A stretch of 64,000 nucleotides of DNA from contig DATMRW010000005.1 in assembly GCA_035565775.1 (NCBI GenBank), forward strand, positions 1 to 64,000, given 5' to 3'. Shown in pieces: positions 8,866 through 17,472 of this stretch. How positions within the stretch are numbered: the stretch's first letter is position 1; every line of letters begins with the position of its first letter. The stretch is from PRO6 sp035565775. Its GTDB lineage: Bacteria > Pseudomonadota > Alphaproteobacteria > Rhizobiales > Xanthobacteraceae. The notes under the pieces were generated by a model. The model saw only the letters and a program-made list of their open reading frames with translations, ran no database searches and was not told the DNA's origin. A program made the translations under genes and the position numbers.

Positions 8866-10011
8866 ATGACGTCCGAGAGCGACACCCTGTCGAAACATCC
8901 GAAGCAACTGGCGTGGTCGATCGGCGTGGGGGGCTGCGCGATCGTCGCCTTCGGCGCGCTTCTCGCCTTGATCTGGTATTCCGCGGCAACCCTGCTCCTG
9001 ATCTTCGCCGGCATTCTGTTCGGCGTGTTTCTCAACGCCCTCACGGTGCTTCTCGGCCGCCTGATCGGCGGCGGCCAGGCGCTGCGGCTGACCCTGGTGT
9101 GCCTCTTTCTCACCGCGCTCTTTGCCGGGGCGATCGGGCTTGGCGGGGCCACCATCGCCCAGCAGGCCAAGGCGCTGAGCACGACCATCAAGACCCAGGT
9201 CGGCAACGTCAAAAGCTATCTCGACGAGCGCGGCATCGACACGAACATCTTCAACCTCGACGCCTTCACCGCCACCGATCAGGCGGCAAAGCCCGGCGAC
9301 GGCAACGGCTCGGCAGAGTCGCACGCGAGGACGCCCAGCCGGGGCGCGCTGCCGAGCGCCGGCGCGATCGCCTCCGGCACCGGCACCATCGTCGGCCATA
9401 CGATCCGCATCCTCATCGAGATCTTTGGCGCGATGACCAACATTTTCATCATCATCTTCATCGGGCTTTTGCTGGCGGCCCAGCCGAAGGTCTACACCCG
9501 CGGCTTCCTCAGCTTCTTCACGCCGCGCTACCGCGCCAAGGCGGCCGAGGTCTACAATGACATCGGCGAGACGCTGCGCCGCTGGATTCTCGGCCAGATC
9601 GTGACGATGTCGGTGATCTTCGTCGTCACCTGGGTCGGCCTGTCGGTGATCGGCATTCCCGGCGCGCTGGTTCTTGGCTTTCAGGCCGGCCTGCTGACCT
9701 TCATCCCCACCGTCGGCGCGGTGATCGCGGGCGTCATCATTCTTCTGGCGAGCCTCGGCTCGGGCTGGACGGCACTGCTCAGCGCATTCGGCCTCTACCT
9801 GCTGGTGCAGACGCTGGAGGGCAACATCCTCACCCCGCTGATCCAGCGCCACGCCATCGACATTCCGCCGGCGACGCTGTTCATGGCCCAGATCTTCCTC
9901 GGGGTGATTTTCGGGCTGTGGGGCCTTGCCCTCGCGCTGCCGCTCATCGCCGTGCTCAAGGTCACCCTCAGGCATGTCTATGGCGATGAAAAAGTGCCCG
10001 CCAGGGCGTAG
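8866..10011 (+). CDS. AI-2E family transporter (PerM/TqsA type inner-membrane protein)
   Basis: This 381-residue membrane protein shows the family layout. There are hydrophobic segments near residues 25-65 and 70-95, a soluble loop (about 100-190) with a Gly/Ser/Ala-rich insert around DGNGSAESHART, and further segments to the end, including the conserved GxxAxxxPxIP-like turn VVTWVGLSVIGIPGALVLG. Members include TqsA, which exports AI-2, and Na+/H+ antiporter-like proteins, so the substrate here is unknown. The chosen ATG (MTSESD) has GAGG seven bases upstream; a longer frame starting at 8788 lacks this. It stands alone between glnA and an opposing small gene. Confidence 0.88.
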   Translation: MTSESDTLSKHPKQLAWSIGVGGCAIVAFGALLALIWYSAATLLLIFAGILFGVFLNALTVLLGRLIGGGQALRLTLVCLFLTALFAGAIGLGGATIAQQAKALSTTIKTQVGNVKSYLDERGIDTNIFNLDAFTATDQAAKPGDGNGSAESHARTPSRGALPSAGAIASGTGTIVGHTIRILIEIFGAMTNIFIIIFIGLLLAAQPKVYTRGFLSFFTPRYRAKAAEVYNDIGETLRRWILGQIVTMSVIFVVTWVGLSVIGIPGALVLGFQAGLLTFIPTVGAVIAGVIILLASLGSGWTALLSAFGLYLLVQTLEGNILTPLIQRHAIDIPPATLFMAQIFLGVIFGLWGLALALPLIAVLKVTLRHVYGDEKVPARA

Positions 10012-10040
10012 CCCGCGCCCCACCTGATCGTCGTCCGCCC

Positions 10041-10076
10041 AAAAAAAAAAATGAGGCGCCCTGAAGGGCGCCTCAT
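10041..10076. terminator. Bidirectional terminator between convergent genes
   Basis: A ten-A run is followed by 12-base arms ATGAGGCGCCCT / AGGGCGCCTCAT. On the minus strand the hairpin is followed by ten U residues, so it is a strong terminator for the small leftward gene. It probably also ends the rightward transporter gene. Confidence 0.85.
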
Positions 10077-10101
10077 TGCTTCCGGGCGGCGGCTTTGCGC
10101 C

Positions 10102-10401
10102 TTAAGCGGTCGTCACCACGGTCTCGGTGTGCTCGACGTCCGGCGGCGAGGCGAAGAACGGGCTGGCCAGCGCGCGCCACTCGGCAAAGTTCTCGGAGCC
10201 GCGGAAATCGACGGTGTGATTTTCCAGCGTCTCCCACTTCACGATCAGGCGATAGCGCTGCGGCTTCTCGATCGACCGGTGCAACTCGAAGCCGTGAAAT
10301 CCCTTCGAGCGGCCGAATGCGGCGCGCGCTTTGGCGACCGCCGCCTCAAAGTCGGCTTCCGAGCCGGGCTTGACGTCGATCTGCGCAATTTCAGTAATCA
10401 T
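10102..10401 (-). CDS. Antibiotic biosynthesis monooxygenase (ABM) domain protein
   Basis: A single ABM-type ferredoxin-like domain of 99 residues. It opens with MITEIAQIDVKPGSE, a typical first strand, continues with a helix (ADFEAAVAKARAAF) and has the SIEKPQRYRLIVKWET strand pair. Family members are small dimeric enzymes or heme/quinone-interacting proteins; no specific reaction can be assigned. A longer start six codons upstream (MRTIAD) is possible but has no ribosome-binding site, while AGGA stands upstream of the chosen ATG. It ends at a strong terminator and appears monocistronic. Confidence 0.8.
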   Translation of the reverse strand: MITEIAQIDVKPGSEADFEAAVAKARAAFGRSKGFHGFELHRSIEKPQRYRLIVKWETLENHTVDFRGSENFAEWRALASPFFASPPDVEHTETVVTTA

Positions 10402-10529
10402 GTCGGCGATTGTCCTCATCTGAAGCCGGTCAATGAGCCGCGATCATAAAGGGAAATCAGAATGCCGTGCAATGCGGATCGTGGAACTCGGCCTTCCTCT
10501 CCCCGCCCCACCGCTCGCGCAGGCAACAA

Positions 10530-10555
10530 AAAAGGGCGCCGAAAGGCGCCCTTTT
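10530..10555 (-). terminator. Rho-independent terminator of rplM-rpsI
   Basis: Eleven-base arms AAAAGGGCGCC / GGCGCCCTTTT with a GAAA loop. On the minus strand the stem is followed by a U-run. It lies just beyond the rpsI stop. Confidence 0.88.
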
Positions 10556-10574
10556 CGTAAGGATAGAAGCCAGA

Positions 10575-11051
10575 TCAGCGCTTCGAGAACTGGAAGCTGC
10601 GGCGGGCCTTGGCCTTGCCGTACTTCTTACGCTCGACGACACGCGAGTCACGGGTGAGGAAGCCACCCTTCTTGAGCACGCCGCGCAGTTCCGGCTCGAA
10701 GTGGGTCAGCGCCTTCGAGATGCCGTGGCGGACCGCGCCGGCCTGACCCGACAGACCACCGCCGGCAACGGTGCAGATCACGTCGTACTGGCCATCACGC
10801 GCTGCTGCGACCAGCGGCTGCTGGATCAGCATGCGCAGAACCGGGCGAGCAAAGTAGGTTTCGAACTCACGCGCGTTCACGAGGATCTTGCCGGAGCCCG
10901 GCTTGATCCACACGCGGGCCACAGCGTCCTTGCGCTTGCCGGTGGCATAGGCGCGGTTGAGGCTGTCGACCTTCTTGACGTGCTTCGGAGCGTCAGAAAC
11001 CTCGGTCTTCAAAGCAGCAAGCTGCTCGAGGGATTGCATGGTCTCGGACAT
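10575..11051 (-). CDS. rpsI: 30S ribosomal protein S9
   Basis: S9 is a small-subunit head protein whose C-terminal tail reaches the P-site tRNA. The 158-residue product has an alphaproteobacterial N-terminal extension (about 1-35). The conserved body starts at AYATGKRKDAVARVWIKPGSG and the family ends in the basic tail KARRSFQFSKR. The signature GGGLSGQAGAVRHGISKAL is intact. It follows rplM with a 2-base gap, the standard L13-S9 operon. Confidence 0.97.
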   Translation of the reverse strand: MSETMQSLEQLAALKTEVSDAPKHVKKVDSLNRAYATGKRKDAVARVWIKPGSGKILVNAREFETYFARPVLRMLIQQPLVAAARDGQYDVICTVAGGGLSGQAGAVRHGISKALTHFEPELRGVLKKGGFLTRDSRVVERKKYGKAKARRSFQFSKR

Positions 11052-11053
11052 TT

Positions 11054-11518
11054 TTATGCGGCCCTCGTGTTCTTGCGGTTCAGGGAAGCAATATCCAGCA
11101 CTTCCGGCTGCTGTGCCTCATGCGGGTGCTCCGCACCAGCGTAGACGCGCAGGTTGCCCATCTGACGGCGACCCAGCGGGCCGCGCGGGATCATGCGCTC
11201 GACCGCCTTCTCGACTACGCGCTCAGGGAACCGGCCATCGAGGATCGCAGCCGCGGTGCGCTCCTTGATACCGCCCGGGTAGCCGGTGTGGTGGTAGTAC
11301 TTCTTGTTCTCACGCTTGCGGCCGGTGAAAACCACTTCCGCAGCGTTGATGATGATGATGTTGTCGCCGCAGTCCACGTGCGGCGTATAAGTGGGCAGGT
11401 GCTTGCCGCGCAGCCGCATCGCCACCAACGTCGCGAGGCGACCGACCACCAGACCCTTGGCGTCGATCAGCACCCACTTCTTCGTGACCTCGGCTGGCTT
11501 TGCCGAAAACGTCTTCAT
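11054..11518 (-). CDS. rplM: 50S ribosomal protein L13
   Basis: L13 is an early-assembly protein of the large subunit. The 154-residue length fits the alphaproteobacterial form. Recognisable stretches are KPAEVTKKWVLIDAKGLVVG at the start, GDNIIIINAAEVVFTGRK, KKYYHHTGYPGG, and RMIPRGPLGRRQMGNLRVY. It is the first gene of the rplM-rpsI operon. The start is MKTFSAKPAE with an upstream AGAGGA-like site. Confidence 0.97.
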   Translation of the reverse strand: MKTFSAKPAEVTKKWVLIDAKGLVVGRLATLVAMRLRGKHLPTYTPHVDCGDNIIIINAAEVVFTGRKRENKKYYHHTGYPGGIKERTAAAILDGRFPERVVEKAVERMIPRGPLGRRQMGNLRVYAGAEHPHEAQQPEVLDIASLNRKNTRAA

Positions 11519-11657
11519 GAGAGGATATCCGTAAAAAAGGAATCCGGCACAGATCGCGCCGGGTTGTGCGGTTTCTATTGAAAAGCCCGCGCGCCGTCAA
11601 TCGGCCAACGGCGATTATTTCCGTTACATTTCAATAGTTTAAAAATATGGTATTATT

Positions 11658-12101
11658 TTACCCTGTCACAAAGCCCGCATTTGGAATGGAATAAGTCGCC
11701 GTGACATGCGCGATCGGGTCCGGCGAGGTGCCGGACAGGAGTTGCACCTCGCCGACCGCCAGCCGCTTGCCGAGCTTCATCAGGCGCGCGACGGCAACGA
11801 TGTCCTTGCCCTGCTGGCCTTTTCGCAGAAAATTGATGTTCAGATTGGTGGTGACGGCAAGCCCGACCGGGCCGATGGCCGACAAGAGGACGACGTACAT
11901 GGCGAAGTCCGCCAGCGCCATCAACGTCGGGCCGGACACGGTTCCGCCCGGCCGCAGCATCCGCTCGTTGTAGGTCTGGCGGAGCAAGGCCGTTGCGCCG
12001 TCCGCGCTTTCGATGACAATATCGCCGCTGCTGAACGCCTGTGGAAATTCGCGCGTGAGGAACTCTTCCAGCTCGGCAACCGTCAACTTCGCTTCCGCCA
12101 T
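11658..12101 (-). CDS. PaaI family hotdog-fold thioesterase
   Basis: A 147-residue hotdog protein expected to hydrolyse acyl-CoA thioesters. The signature region RPGGTVSGPTLMALADFAMYV (near 50-70) resembles the G-x-x-H/L-G-G motif and central helix of PaaI-type enzymes, followed by TNLNINFLRKGQQGKDIVA. The ATG has AGGA upstream. It diverges from an enoyl-CoA hydratase gene 75 bases away, which supports a role in acyl-CoA handling. The substrate cannot be read from sequence. Longer open frames reaching back through the hydratase gene are artefacts. Confidence 0.85.
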   Translation of the reverse strand: MAEAKLTVAELEEFLTREFPQAFSSGDIVIESADGATALLRQTYNERMLRPGGTVSGPTLMALADFAMYVVLLSAIGPVGLAVTTNLNINFLRKGQQGKDIVAVARLMKLGKRLAVGEVQLLSGTSPDPIAHVTATYSIPNAGFVTG

Positions 12102-12176
12102 TGGTCCTGCCCTGATCTCTGCTCGCGTTTCCGTAAAAGTTATAAAATCCACCGCATTCACCGCAGGGATTGTTCG

Positions 12177-13001
12177 ATGACTGCTCCATTGGCACAGCCG
12201 CGCCCACAAGAACAGCCCATCCTGCTGCGGGAGAGCGTCGGCAGCGTCGCCGTGCTGACGCTGAATCGCCCGCAGGCGCGCAACTGCCTGTCGGAAGCCC
12301 TGATCGCGGAGCTGCATGGCGCGCTGGACCGGTTGCGGAATGACGCGGGCATCCGCGTGATCGTCATCTGCGCCAATGGCCCGGTCTTTTCCTCCGGCCA
12401 CGACCTCAAGGAGCTCACCGCCCGGCGCAGCGACGCCGACGGCGGGCGCGCCTTTTTCGAAAAACTGATGCGCCAGTGCAGCGCAATGATGCAGGCCGTG
12501 GTGCATTCGCCGAAGCCGGTGATCGCCGCCGTGCAGGGGGTCGCCACTGCCGCCGGATGCCAGCTCGTCGCGAGCTGCGATCTCGCGGTCGCCGCCGAGC
12601 GCGCCACCTTCGCTACACCCGGCGTCGATATCGGCCTGTTCTGCTCGACGCCGATGGTCGCCCTCTCCCGCAACATTCCGCGCAAGCACGCGATGCACAT
12701 GCTGCTGACCGGCGAGCCGATCACGGCGGCGACGGCGCGCGATCTCGGCCTTGTGAACACGGTCGTCGCGAACGGCACCGAGCGCGACGCGGCGATCGAG
12801 CTTGCAATGCGGGTGGCGAGCAAATCCGCCCACACCGTGAAGATCGGCAAGGAGGCGTTCTATCGCCAGGCCGAGATGAGCCTTGCGGACGCCTATGAAT
12901 ATGCGGCAGAGGTGATGACGGAAAACATGATGGCGCGCGACGCGGCGGAAGGCATCGGCGCCTTCATCGAAAAGCGCAAGCCGACATGGGAAGATCGCTG
13001 A
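12177..13001 (+). CDS. Enoyl-CoA hydratase/isomerase family protein
   Basis: This 274-residue crotonase-fold enzyme probably hydrates or isomerises an enoyl-CoA. The oxyanion-hole motifs are visible: VFSSGHDLKEL (about 72-82) and AAVQGVATAAGCQLVASCDL (about 118-137). The usual first catalytic Glu of true hydratases is replaced in this region: VATAAGCQ has no Glu where GxxxGGGxEL is common. The reaction is therefore uncertain. It is followed by a CoA-binding protein gene 41 bases downstream on the same strand and diverges from a thioesterase gene. Confidence 0.88.
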   Translation: MTAPLAQPRPQEQPILLRESVGSVAVLTLNRPQARNCLSEALIAELHGALDRLRNDAGIRVIVICANGPVFSSGHDLKELTARRSDADGGRAFFEKLMRQCSAMMQAVVHSPKPVIAAVQGVATAAGCQLVASCDLAVAAERATFATPGVDIGLFCSTPMVALSRNIPRKHAMHMLLTGEPITAATARDLGLVNTVVANGTERDAAIELAMRVASKSAHTVKIGKEAFYRQAEMSLADAYEYAAEVMTENMMARDAAEGIGAFIEKRKPTWEDR

Positions 13002-13042
13002 TCGAAGCGGCGGTCGGCCGCAACTGCCGAGTGGACCTTGCA

Positions 13043-13621
13043 ATGAATCATGACGCCTACGCGGACGACTACATCCGCGCCATTCTTGCCGACGTTAAGG
13101 TGATTGCTCTTGTCGGCGCCTCGCCGATGAATGTCCGGCCTAGCTATTTTGCGTTCAAGTATCTCGCCGAGCGCGGCTATGACATGATTCCCGTCAACCC
13201 CGGGCAGGTCGGCAAGAGCCTGCTCGGCAAGCCGTTCGTGGCCTCGCTCCGCGACATCGACCGGCCGGTCGACATGGTGGACATTTTCCGCGGCCCCGAA
13301 TATGTGCCGGCCCTCGTCGACGAGGCGCTGAGCCTGCCGACGCTGCCCAAGGTGATCTGGATGCAGCTCGGCATCCGCCACGACGAGGCCGCCGCCAAGG
13401 CCGAGGCCGCCGGCCTGCGCGTGGTGATGAACCGCTGCCCGAAGATCGAATACGGACGGCTGTCGTCGGAGATTTCCTGGATGGGCGTCAACTCGCGCAC
13501 CCTTTCCTCGAAGCGCGCGCCGGTCCCGCTGCAGGGCATGCGCCTGTCGCTGAATCGCCAGACCGTCGGCGGCGCCGGAACGCTCGCGGCGGACCGCGCC
13601 GCCCAGACCTCAAAAGATTGA
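13043..13621 (+). CDS. CoA-binding domain protein (YccU type)
   Basis: The product has a Rossmann-like CoA-binding domain covering most of its 192 residues. The nucleotide-binding turn is VIALVGASPMNVRPSYF near 19-35, followed by GYDMIPVNPGQVGKSLLGKP and the KVIWMQLGIRHDEAAAKAEA strand-helix; the Cys in MNRCPKIEYGRL is conserved in YccU-like proteins. These are small proteins of unknown role related to the succinyl-CoA synthetase alpha N-domain. The ATG at MNHDAYAD was chosen because the longer frame overlaps the hydratase gene. It probably forms an operon with that gene. Confidence 0.85.
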   Translation: MNHDAYADDYIRAILADVKVIALVGASPMNVRPSYFAFKYLAERGYDMIPVNPGQVGKSLLGKPFVASLRDIDRPVDMVDIFRGPEYVPALVDEALSLPTLPKVIWMQLGIRHDEAAAKAEAAGLRVVMNRCPKIEYGRLSSEISWMGVNSRTLSSKRAPVPLQGMRLSLNRQTVGGAGTLAADRAAQTSKD

Positions 13622-13630
13622 TCCAAAAGC

Positions 13631-13671
13631 CCCGTCACCGGGAGAATGCCCTTCCGCGAAGCCCGGACGGG
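13631..13671 (+). promoter_or_regulatory. Bulged hairpin in the leader region of the O-acetylhomoserine sulfhydrylase gene
   Basis: CCCGT pairs with ACGGG and, after a two-base bulge, CCGGG pairs with CCCGG, leaving a 19-base loop. It starts 10 bases after the preceding stop and lies about 175 bases before the sulfhydrylase start. It may be a weak terminator or a leader element. I could not match it to a known SAM riboswitch class. No other structure or gene is evident in this 224-base gap. Confidence 0.3.
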
Positions 13672-13845
13672 AAACAAATCTCTTCTTGAATCTCGCCCCG
13701 CGGGCGGGACCGCTTGACGATGGGCGGCCCGCAAAGCAGCATGCCTACGGAACAACCGTTCGGGACGCCCAGAGCGGAGCGCGGCCCGAGCCACACAGCC
13801 ATCCACTCCTGAAACTCATCAACCTCTTTCATACAAGGAAGACCA

Positions 13846-15126
13846 ATGACCGACCGCACCCCCGGCTTCGCTACCCTTGCGATCCATGCCGGCGCCCAGC
13901 CGGACCCGACCACCGGCGCGCGCGCCACGCCGATCTATCAGACCACCTCCTACGTCTTTAACGACGCCGACCACGCCGCCTCGCTGTTCGGCCTGCAGGC
14001 CTTCGGCAACATCTATACGCGCATCGGCAACCCGACCTCCGCCGTGCTCGAAGAGCGCGTCGCTGCCCTTGAAGGCGGCACTGCCGCCCTCGCCGTCGCT
14101 TCCGGCCACGCCGCCCAGGTTCTGGTCTTCCACAACCTGATGACCCCGGGCGATGAATTCGTCGCGGCGCGCAAGCTCTATGGCGGCTCGATCAACCAGT
14201 TCGCCCACGCCTACAAGAATTTTGGCTGGAACGTCGTCTGGGCGGATACCGACGACCTGTCGACCTTCGAGCGCGCCATCACGCCGAAGACCAAGGCGAT
14301 CTTCATCGAGTCGATCGCCAATCCGGGTGGCTCGATCACCGACATCGAGGCAATCTCCGCCATCGCCCGCAAGGCCGGGGTGCCGCTGATCGTCGACAAC
14401 ACCCTCGCGACGCCCTACCTGCTGCGCCCCTTCGAGCACGGCGCCGACATCGTCATCCACTCGCTGACCAAATTCCTCGGCGGCCACGGCAACTCGATCG
14501 GCGGCGTCATCGTCGATGGCGGCACCTTCGACTGGTCGAAGACCGACAAGTATCCGATGCTGAGCGCCCCGCGCCCGGAATATCACGGCATCAAGCTGCA
14601 TGAGACGTTCGGCAACTTCGCCTTCGCGATTGCCGCCCGCGTGCTCGGTCTGCGCGACCTCGGCCCGGCGATCTCGCCGTTCAACTCGTTCCAGATCCTC
14701 ACCGGCATCGAGACGCTCGGCCTGCGCATGCAGCGCCATGCCGACAACGCCAAGGCGGTCGCGGAATGGCTCGAGGCGCATCCGTCGGTTGCATGGGTCA
14801 ACTATGCCGGCCTGCCGAGCAGCAAGTACTACAACCTCGCCCGCAAATATTCGCCGAAGGGCGCCGGCGCGGTGTTCACGTTCGGCGTCAAGGGTGGCTA
14901 TGAGGCGGGCGTCAACCTCGTCTCGAACGTCAAGCTGTTCTCGCACCTCGCCAATATCGGCGACACCCGCTCGCTGATCATCCACCCGGCCTCCACCACC
15001 CATAGCCAGCTGGCGGACGACCAGAAGGTGCTGGCCGGCGCCGGCCCGGACGTGGTGCGCGTGTCGATCGGCATCGAGGACAAGGACGACATCATCGCCG
15101 ACCTCGACCAGGCGCTGAAGGGCTGA
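13846..15126 (+). CDS. metY: O-acetylhomoserine (thiol)-lyase
   Basis: A PLP enzyme of the Cys/Met metabolism family that converts O-acetylhomoserine and sulfide to homocysteine in methionine synthesis. The 426-residue length and the N-terminus GFATLAIHAGAQPDPTTGAR are typical of OAH sulfhydrylases. The cofactor lysine lies in the VIHSLTKFLGGHGN motif near residue 210. The substrate loop YTRIGNPT and the C-terminal block HPASTTHSQL are present. It is followed by a strong bidirectional terminator. Cystathionine gamma-synthase or MetZ are less likely given the length and the VFTFGVKGG block. Confidence 0.92.
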   Translation: MTDRTPGFATLAIHAGAQPDPTTGARATPIYQTTSYVFNDADHAASLFGLQAFGNIYTRIGNPTSAVLEERVAALEGGTAALAVASGHAAQVLVFHNLMTPGDEFVAARKLYGGSINQFAHAYKNFGWNVVWADTDDLSTFERAITPKTKAIFIESIANPGGSITDIEAISAIARKAGVPLIVDNTLATPYLLRPFEHGADIVIHSLTKFLGGHGNSIGGVIVDGGTFDWSKTDKYPMLSAPRPEYHGIKLHETFGNFAFAIAARVLGLRDLGPAISPFNSFQILTGIETLGLRMQRHADNAKAVAEWLEAHPSVAWVNYAGLPSSKYYNLARKYSPKGAGAVFTFGVKGGYEAGVNLVSNVKLFSHLANIGDTRSLIIHPASTTHSQLADDQKVLAGAGPDVVRVSIGIEDKDDIIADLDQALKG

Positions 15127-15163
15127 TCCTGCATCGGCTGCTCCGTGGGTAGCCGACAAAAAC

Positions 15164-15196
15164 AAAAGCGCGGCATCTTTTGGATGCCGCGCTTTT
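15164..15196. terminator. Bidirectional terminator between metY and the FTR1 gene
   Basis: Fourteen-base perfect arms (AAAAGCGCGGCATC and complement) with a 5-base loop. T-rich tails follow on both strands, so it can end both convergent genes. Confidence 0.9.
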
Positions 15197-15241
15197 TGCT
15201 TGCCTCTTTTTCCTGACCGAAGCCCGAGATGGCTACCTTCG

Positions 15242-16069
15242 TCAGGCCTTCGGCGCAGAACCTGCGGAGATGTCCTTCGCCATGTCCTTGCGGGTCAGGC
15301 GATTGTTGCGCTGGACGATCGAGAACGTCGCGAGCGCCGCCAAAATCACCAAAAACTGAAGCGACAGCGCCTCGAGCGTCGGATTGAGGCCGAGCGACTT
15401 CAGCCAGAGCAGTTCCTTCACCTCGTTGAAGGGCAGATAGTTCTGCTCCTGAAACTCGGTAATCGCCTCGCCGATGAACTTGATCGCCATCGCGAACAGG
15501 AAGGCCGAGGTGATGACGAACAGCGGACGCAGCGGGATGCGCCGCGCGATCATGTTGATGAAGTAGAACAGAACGGCAAGCCCGAGCGCGCCCACCACGA
15601 GGCCGGCGAACAGGCCGGCCGTCCATCCGCCCTCGGCGGAGGCCAGCGCATGAATGAACAGCACCGTCTCGGCGCCCTCGCGAAACACCGCGAAGAACGC
15701 AAGGGCGGCGATGGCCACTCCGGTATCCTGCGCGAGCGCCGCGTCGGCCTTTGCGGCCAGATAGGCCTGCCAGCCGCGCGGGTCCTGCTTCACCATCAGC
15801 CAGCCGCTGACATAGAGCATCAGGGCGGCGGCGAACAGGATGACGAAGCCTTCGAAAACGTCACTGTGCTGGCCCGAATTCAGCACCGCGAACAACCAAG
15901 CAGCCGCGAGGCTCGCAACCACCGCGGCAAACGCGCCGGCATAGAACGTCTTGACGCGGTGGCCGCCGCCCGACTTGTGGAGATAGGCGGCGAGCGCCGC
16001 CAGGACGAGGAGCGCTTCCAGCCCCTCGCGCAGCAAGATCACGGCCGCTTGAATGAATGCACTCGACAT
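15242..16069 (-). CDS. FTR1 family high-affinity iron permease
   Basis: A 275-residue inner-membrane protein with about seven hydrophobic segments. The two iron-coordinating REXXE motifs of the FTR1/EfeU family are intact: REGLE at 14-18 in the first segment and REGAE at 130-134 in the fourth. In known systems FTR1 moves Fe(III) together with a periplasmic oxidase or ferroxidase partner such as EfeO/EfeB or a P19 protein. No such partner is adjacent here, so it stands alone or works with a distant partner. It converges on metY across a shared terminator. Regulation by iron is likely but no convincing Fur or Irr site was found. Confidence 0.92.
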   Translation of the reverse strand: MSSAFIQAAVILLREGLEALLVLAALAAYLHKSGGGHRVKTFYAGAFAAVVASLAAAWLFAVLNSGQHSDVFEGFVILFAAALMLYVSGWLMVKQDPRGWQAYLAAKADAALAQDTGVAIAALAFFAVFREGAETVLFIHALASAEGGWTAGLFAGLVVGALGLAVLFYFINMIARRIPLRPLFVITSAFLFAMAIKFIGEAITEFQEQNYLPFNEVKELLWLKSLGLNPTLEALSLQFLVILAALATFSIVQRNNRLTRKDMAKDISAGSAPKA

Positions 16070-16305
16070 AGAAAACCCGCCCGAAAATCGATGGGCGTGT
16101 TTTATCGCTGCGGTGTTCGCAAATCAAAGCGAGCCGCGCGGCGAACCGCCGGCCGGAAACTCCATGCCTGCCGGAAAATCCCGCCAAATCGAGGGATTTT
16201 GAATCGCGGCGCGAGGTTAGAATAGTTCAATTTGGTCGCCTTGCGACTGTGCGAATGACAGGTGCAAGGTGAGAGTGGAGCGCCGATTGACGATACCGCT
16301 TCGCG

Positions 16306-17364
16306 CTATTTGACGAACTGCGCTTCAGCCTTGCCAAAACCCTGCGCGTGGACCAGCACTGCGGTGAGCACGACCAGCGCGACCGCCTGATGGAGCAGCG
16401 CGGGCCCGAGCGGCACCGACAGCAGCAGCGTCCAGATGCCGATGGCGGCCTGCACCGCGATCGTGGAGGCGATGACGAGCGCGCCGTTCGTCACCCGCGC
16501 GCCGGCCTTCGACCGCACCACGTCGATGACATGGATGACGGCGAGCACGAACAGCGTATAGGCGACCATGCGGTGGCTGAACTGCACCGTGAGAGTGTTG
16601 TCGAAGAAATTGCGCCACCACGGATCCTCGAAGAACAACCGGCTCGACGCGGGAATGAATGCCCCGTCGATCAGCGGCCAGGTGTTGTACGCCGTGCCGG
16701 CGCGCAGGCCGGCGACCAGCGCGCCGAGATAGACCTGAACGAAGGTCAGCCCCATCAACAGATGCGCAAACGTCTTGAACCGACGCGGCTGCGGCTTCTG
16801 CTCCGGCCGCGGGGTCAATTGTCGCAGGGTCCACACCACCGCCGCGAAAATCAGGAACGCGATCATCAGGTGCACGGCCAGGCGATACTGCGACACTTCA
16901 ACGCGGTGCGTCAGGCCCGATGCCACCATCCACCAGCCCACTGCACCCTGCAGCGCGCCGAGGCCAAAAATGCCCCACAGGCGGCGCTTGAGCGCCGAGG
17001 GCAACCCGCCGCGCCACAGGAAATAGAGGAACGGCAGCAGGAACGCGAAGCCGATCAGGCGGCCGAGCAGCCGGTGGCCCCACTCCCACCAGAAAATATA
17101 CTTGAACTCCGCTAACGACATGCCGGCGTTCATCTCGCGATATTGCGGGATCTTTTTGTAGGCCTCGAAGGCATCGTGCCACTGCTGCTCGCTCAGCGGC
17201 GGCAGCGTGCCGGTGACGGGCTTCCATTCAACGATCGACAGGCCGGACTCGGTGAGGCGGGTGGCGCCGCCGACGATGACCATCGCTCCGACTAGCGTGG
17301 CGATGACGATGAGCCAAACGCGGATTGCCCGCAGGTTCGGAACCCGATATGCGGCGTTGATCAT
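16306..17364 (-). CDS. ctaA: Heme A synthase (COX15/CtaA)
   Basis: It oxidises the C8 methyl of heme O to give heme A for aa3-type cytochrome oxidase. The 352-residue product has eight hydrophobic segments and the family motifs VGGATRLTESGLSIVEWKP (about 25-43), YKKIPQYREMN, FKYIFWWEWGHRLLGR with its heme-ligand His, QFSHRMVAY, and LLHQAVALVVLTAVLVH near the end. I chose MINAAYRVPN as the start; the longer frame has a non-conserved Arg/Cys-rich extension. It diverges from a DUF2842 gene, a pairing common in alphaproteobacteria. Confidence 0.95.
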   Translation of the reverse strand: MINAAYRVPNLRAIRVWLIVIATLVGAMVIVGGATRLTESGLSIVEWKPVTGTLPPLSEQQWHDAFEAYKKIPQYREMNAGMSLAEFKYIFWWEWGHRLLGRLIGFAFLLPFLYFLWRGGLPSALKRRLWGIFGLGALQGAVGWWMVASGLTHRVEVSQYRLAVHLMIAFLIFAAVVWTLRQLTPRPEQKPQPRRFKTFAHLLMGLTFVQVYLGALVAGLRAGTAYNTWPLIDGAFIPASSRLFFEDPWWRNFFDNTLTVQFSHRMVAYTLFVLAVIHVIDVVRSKAGARVTNGALVIASTIAVQAAIGIWTLLLSVPLGPALLHQAVALVVLTAVLVHAQGFGKAEAQFVK

Positions 17365-17472
17365 TGAATAATGTCTGCACCTTGATTGGATTGGTGCGGA
17401 CTTTATAGTCGCGCCTGCGCGGCATGCAAGCCGCGGTCCCCACCACTCCGCTCGCCCTCTCACGAATGCGCC

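Noticed and set aside
11658..13043. A 461-residue thioesterase fusion
   Set aside because: The upstream two thirds are antisense to the enoyl-CoA hydratase gene. The hotdog domain begins at its own ATG with a ribosome-binding site.
13622..13845. SAM-II riboswitch upstream of metY
   Set aside because: The conserved SAM-II core and pseudoknot sequences are absent; only a bulged hairpin is seen.
16214..16235. Irr/ICE-type iron box (TTAGAATAGTTCAA) upstream of the FTR1 gene
   Set aside because: The right half does not match TTCTAA, and it is about 150 bases from the start. Match is too weak.
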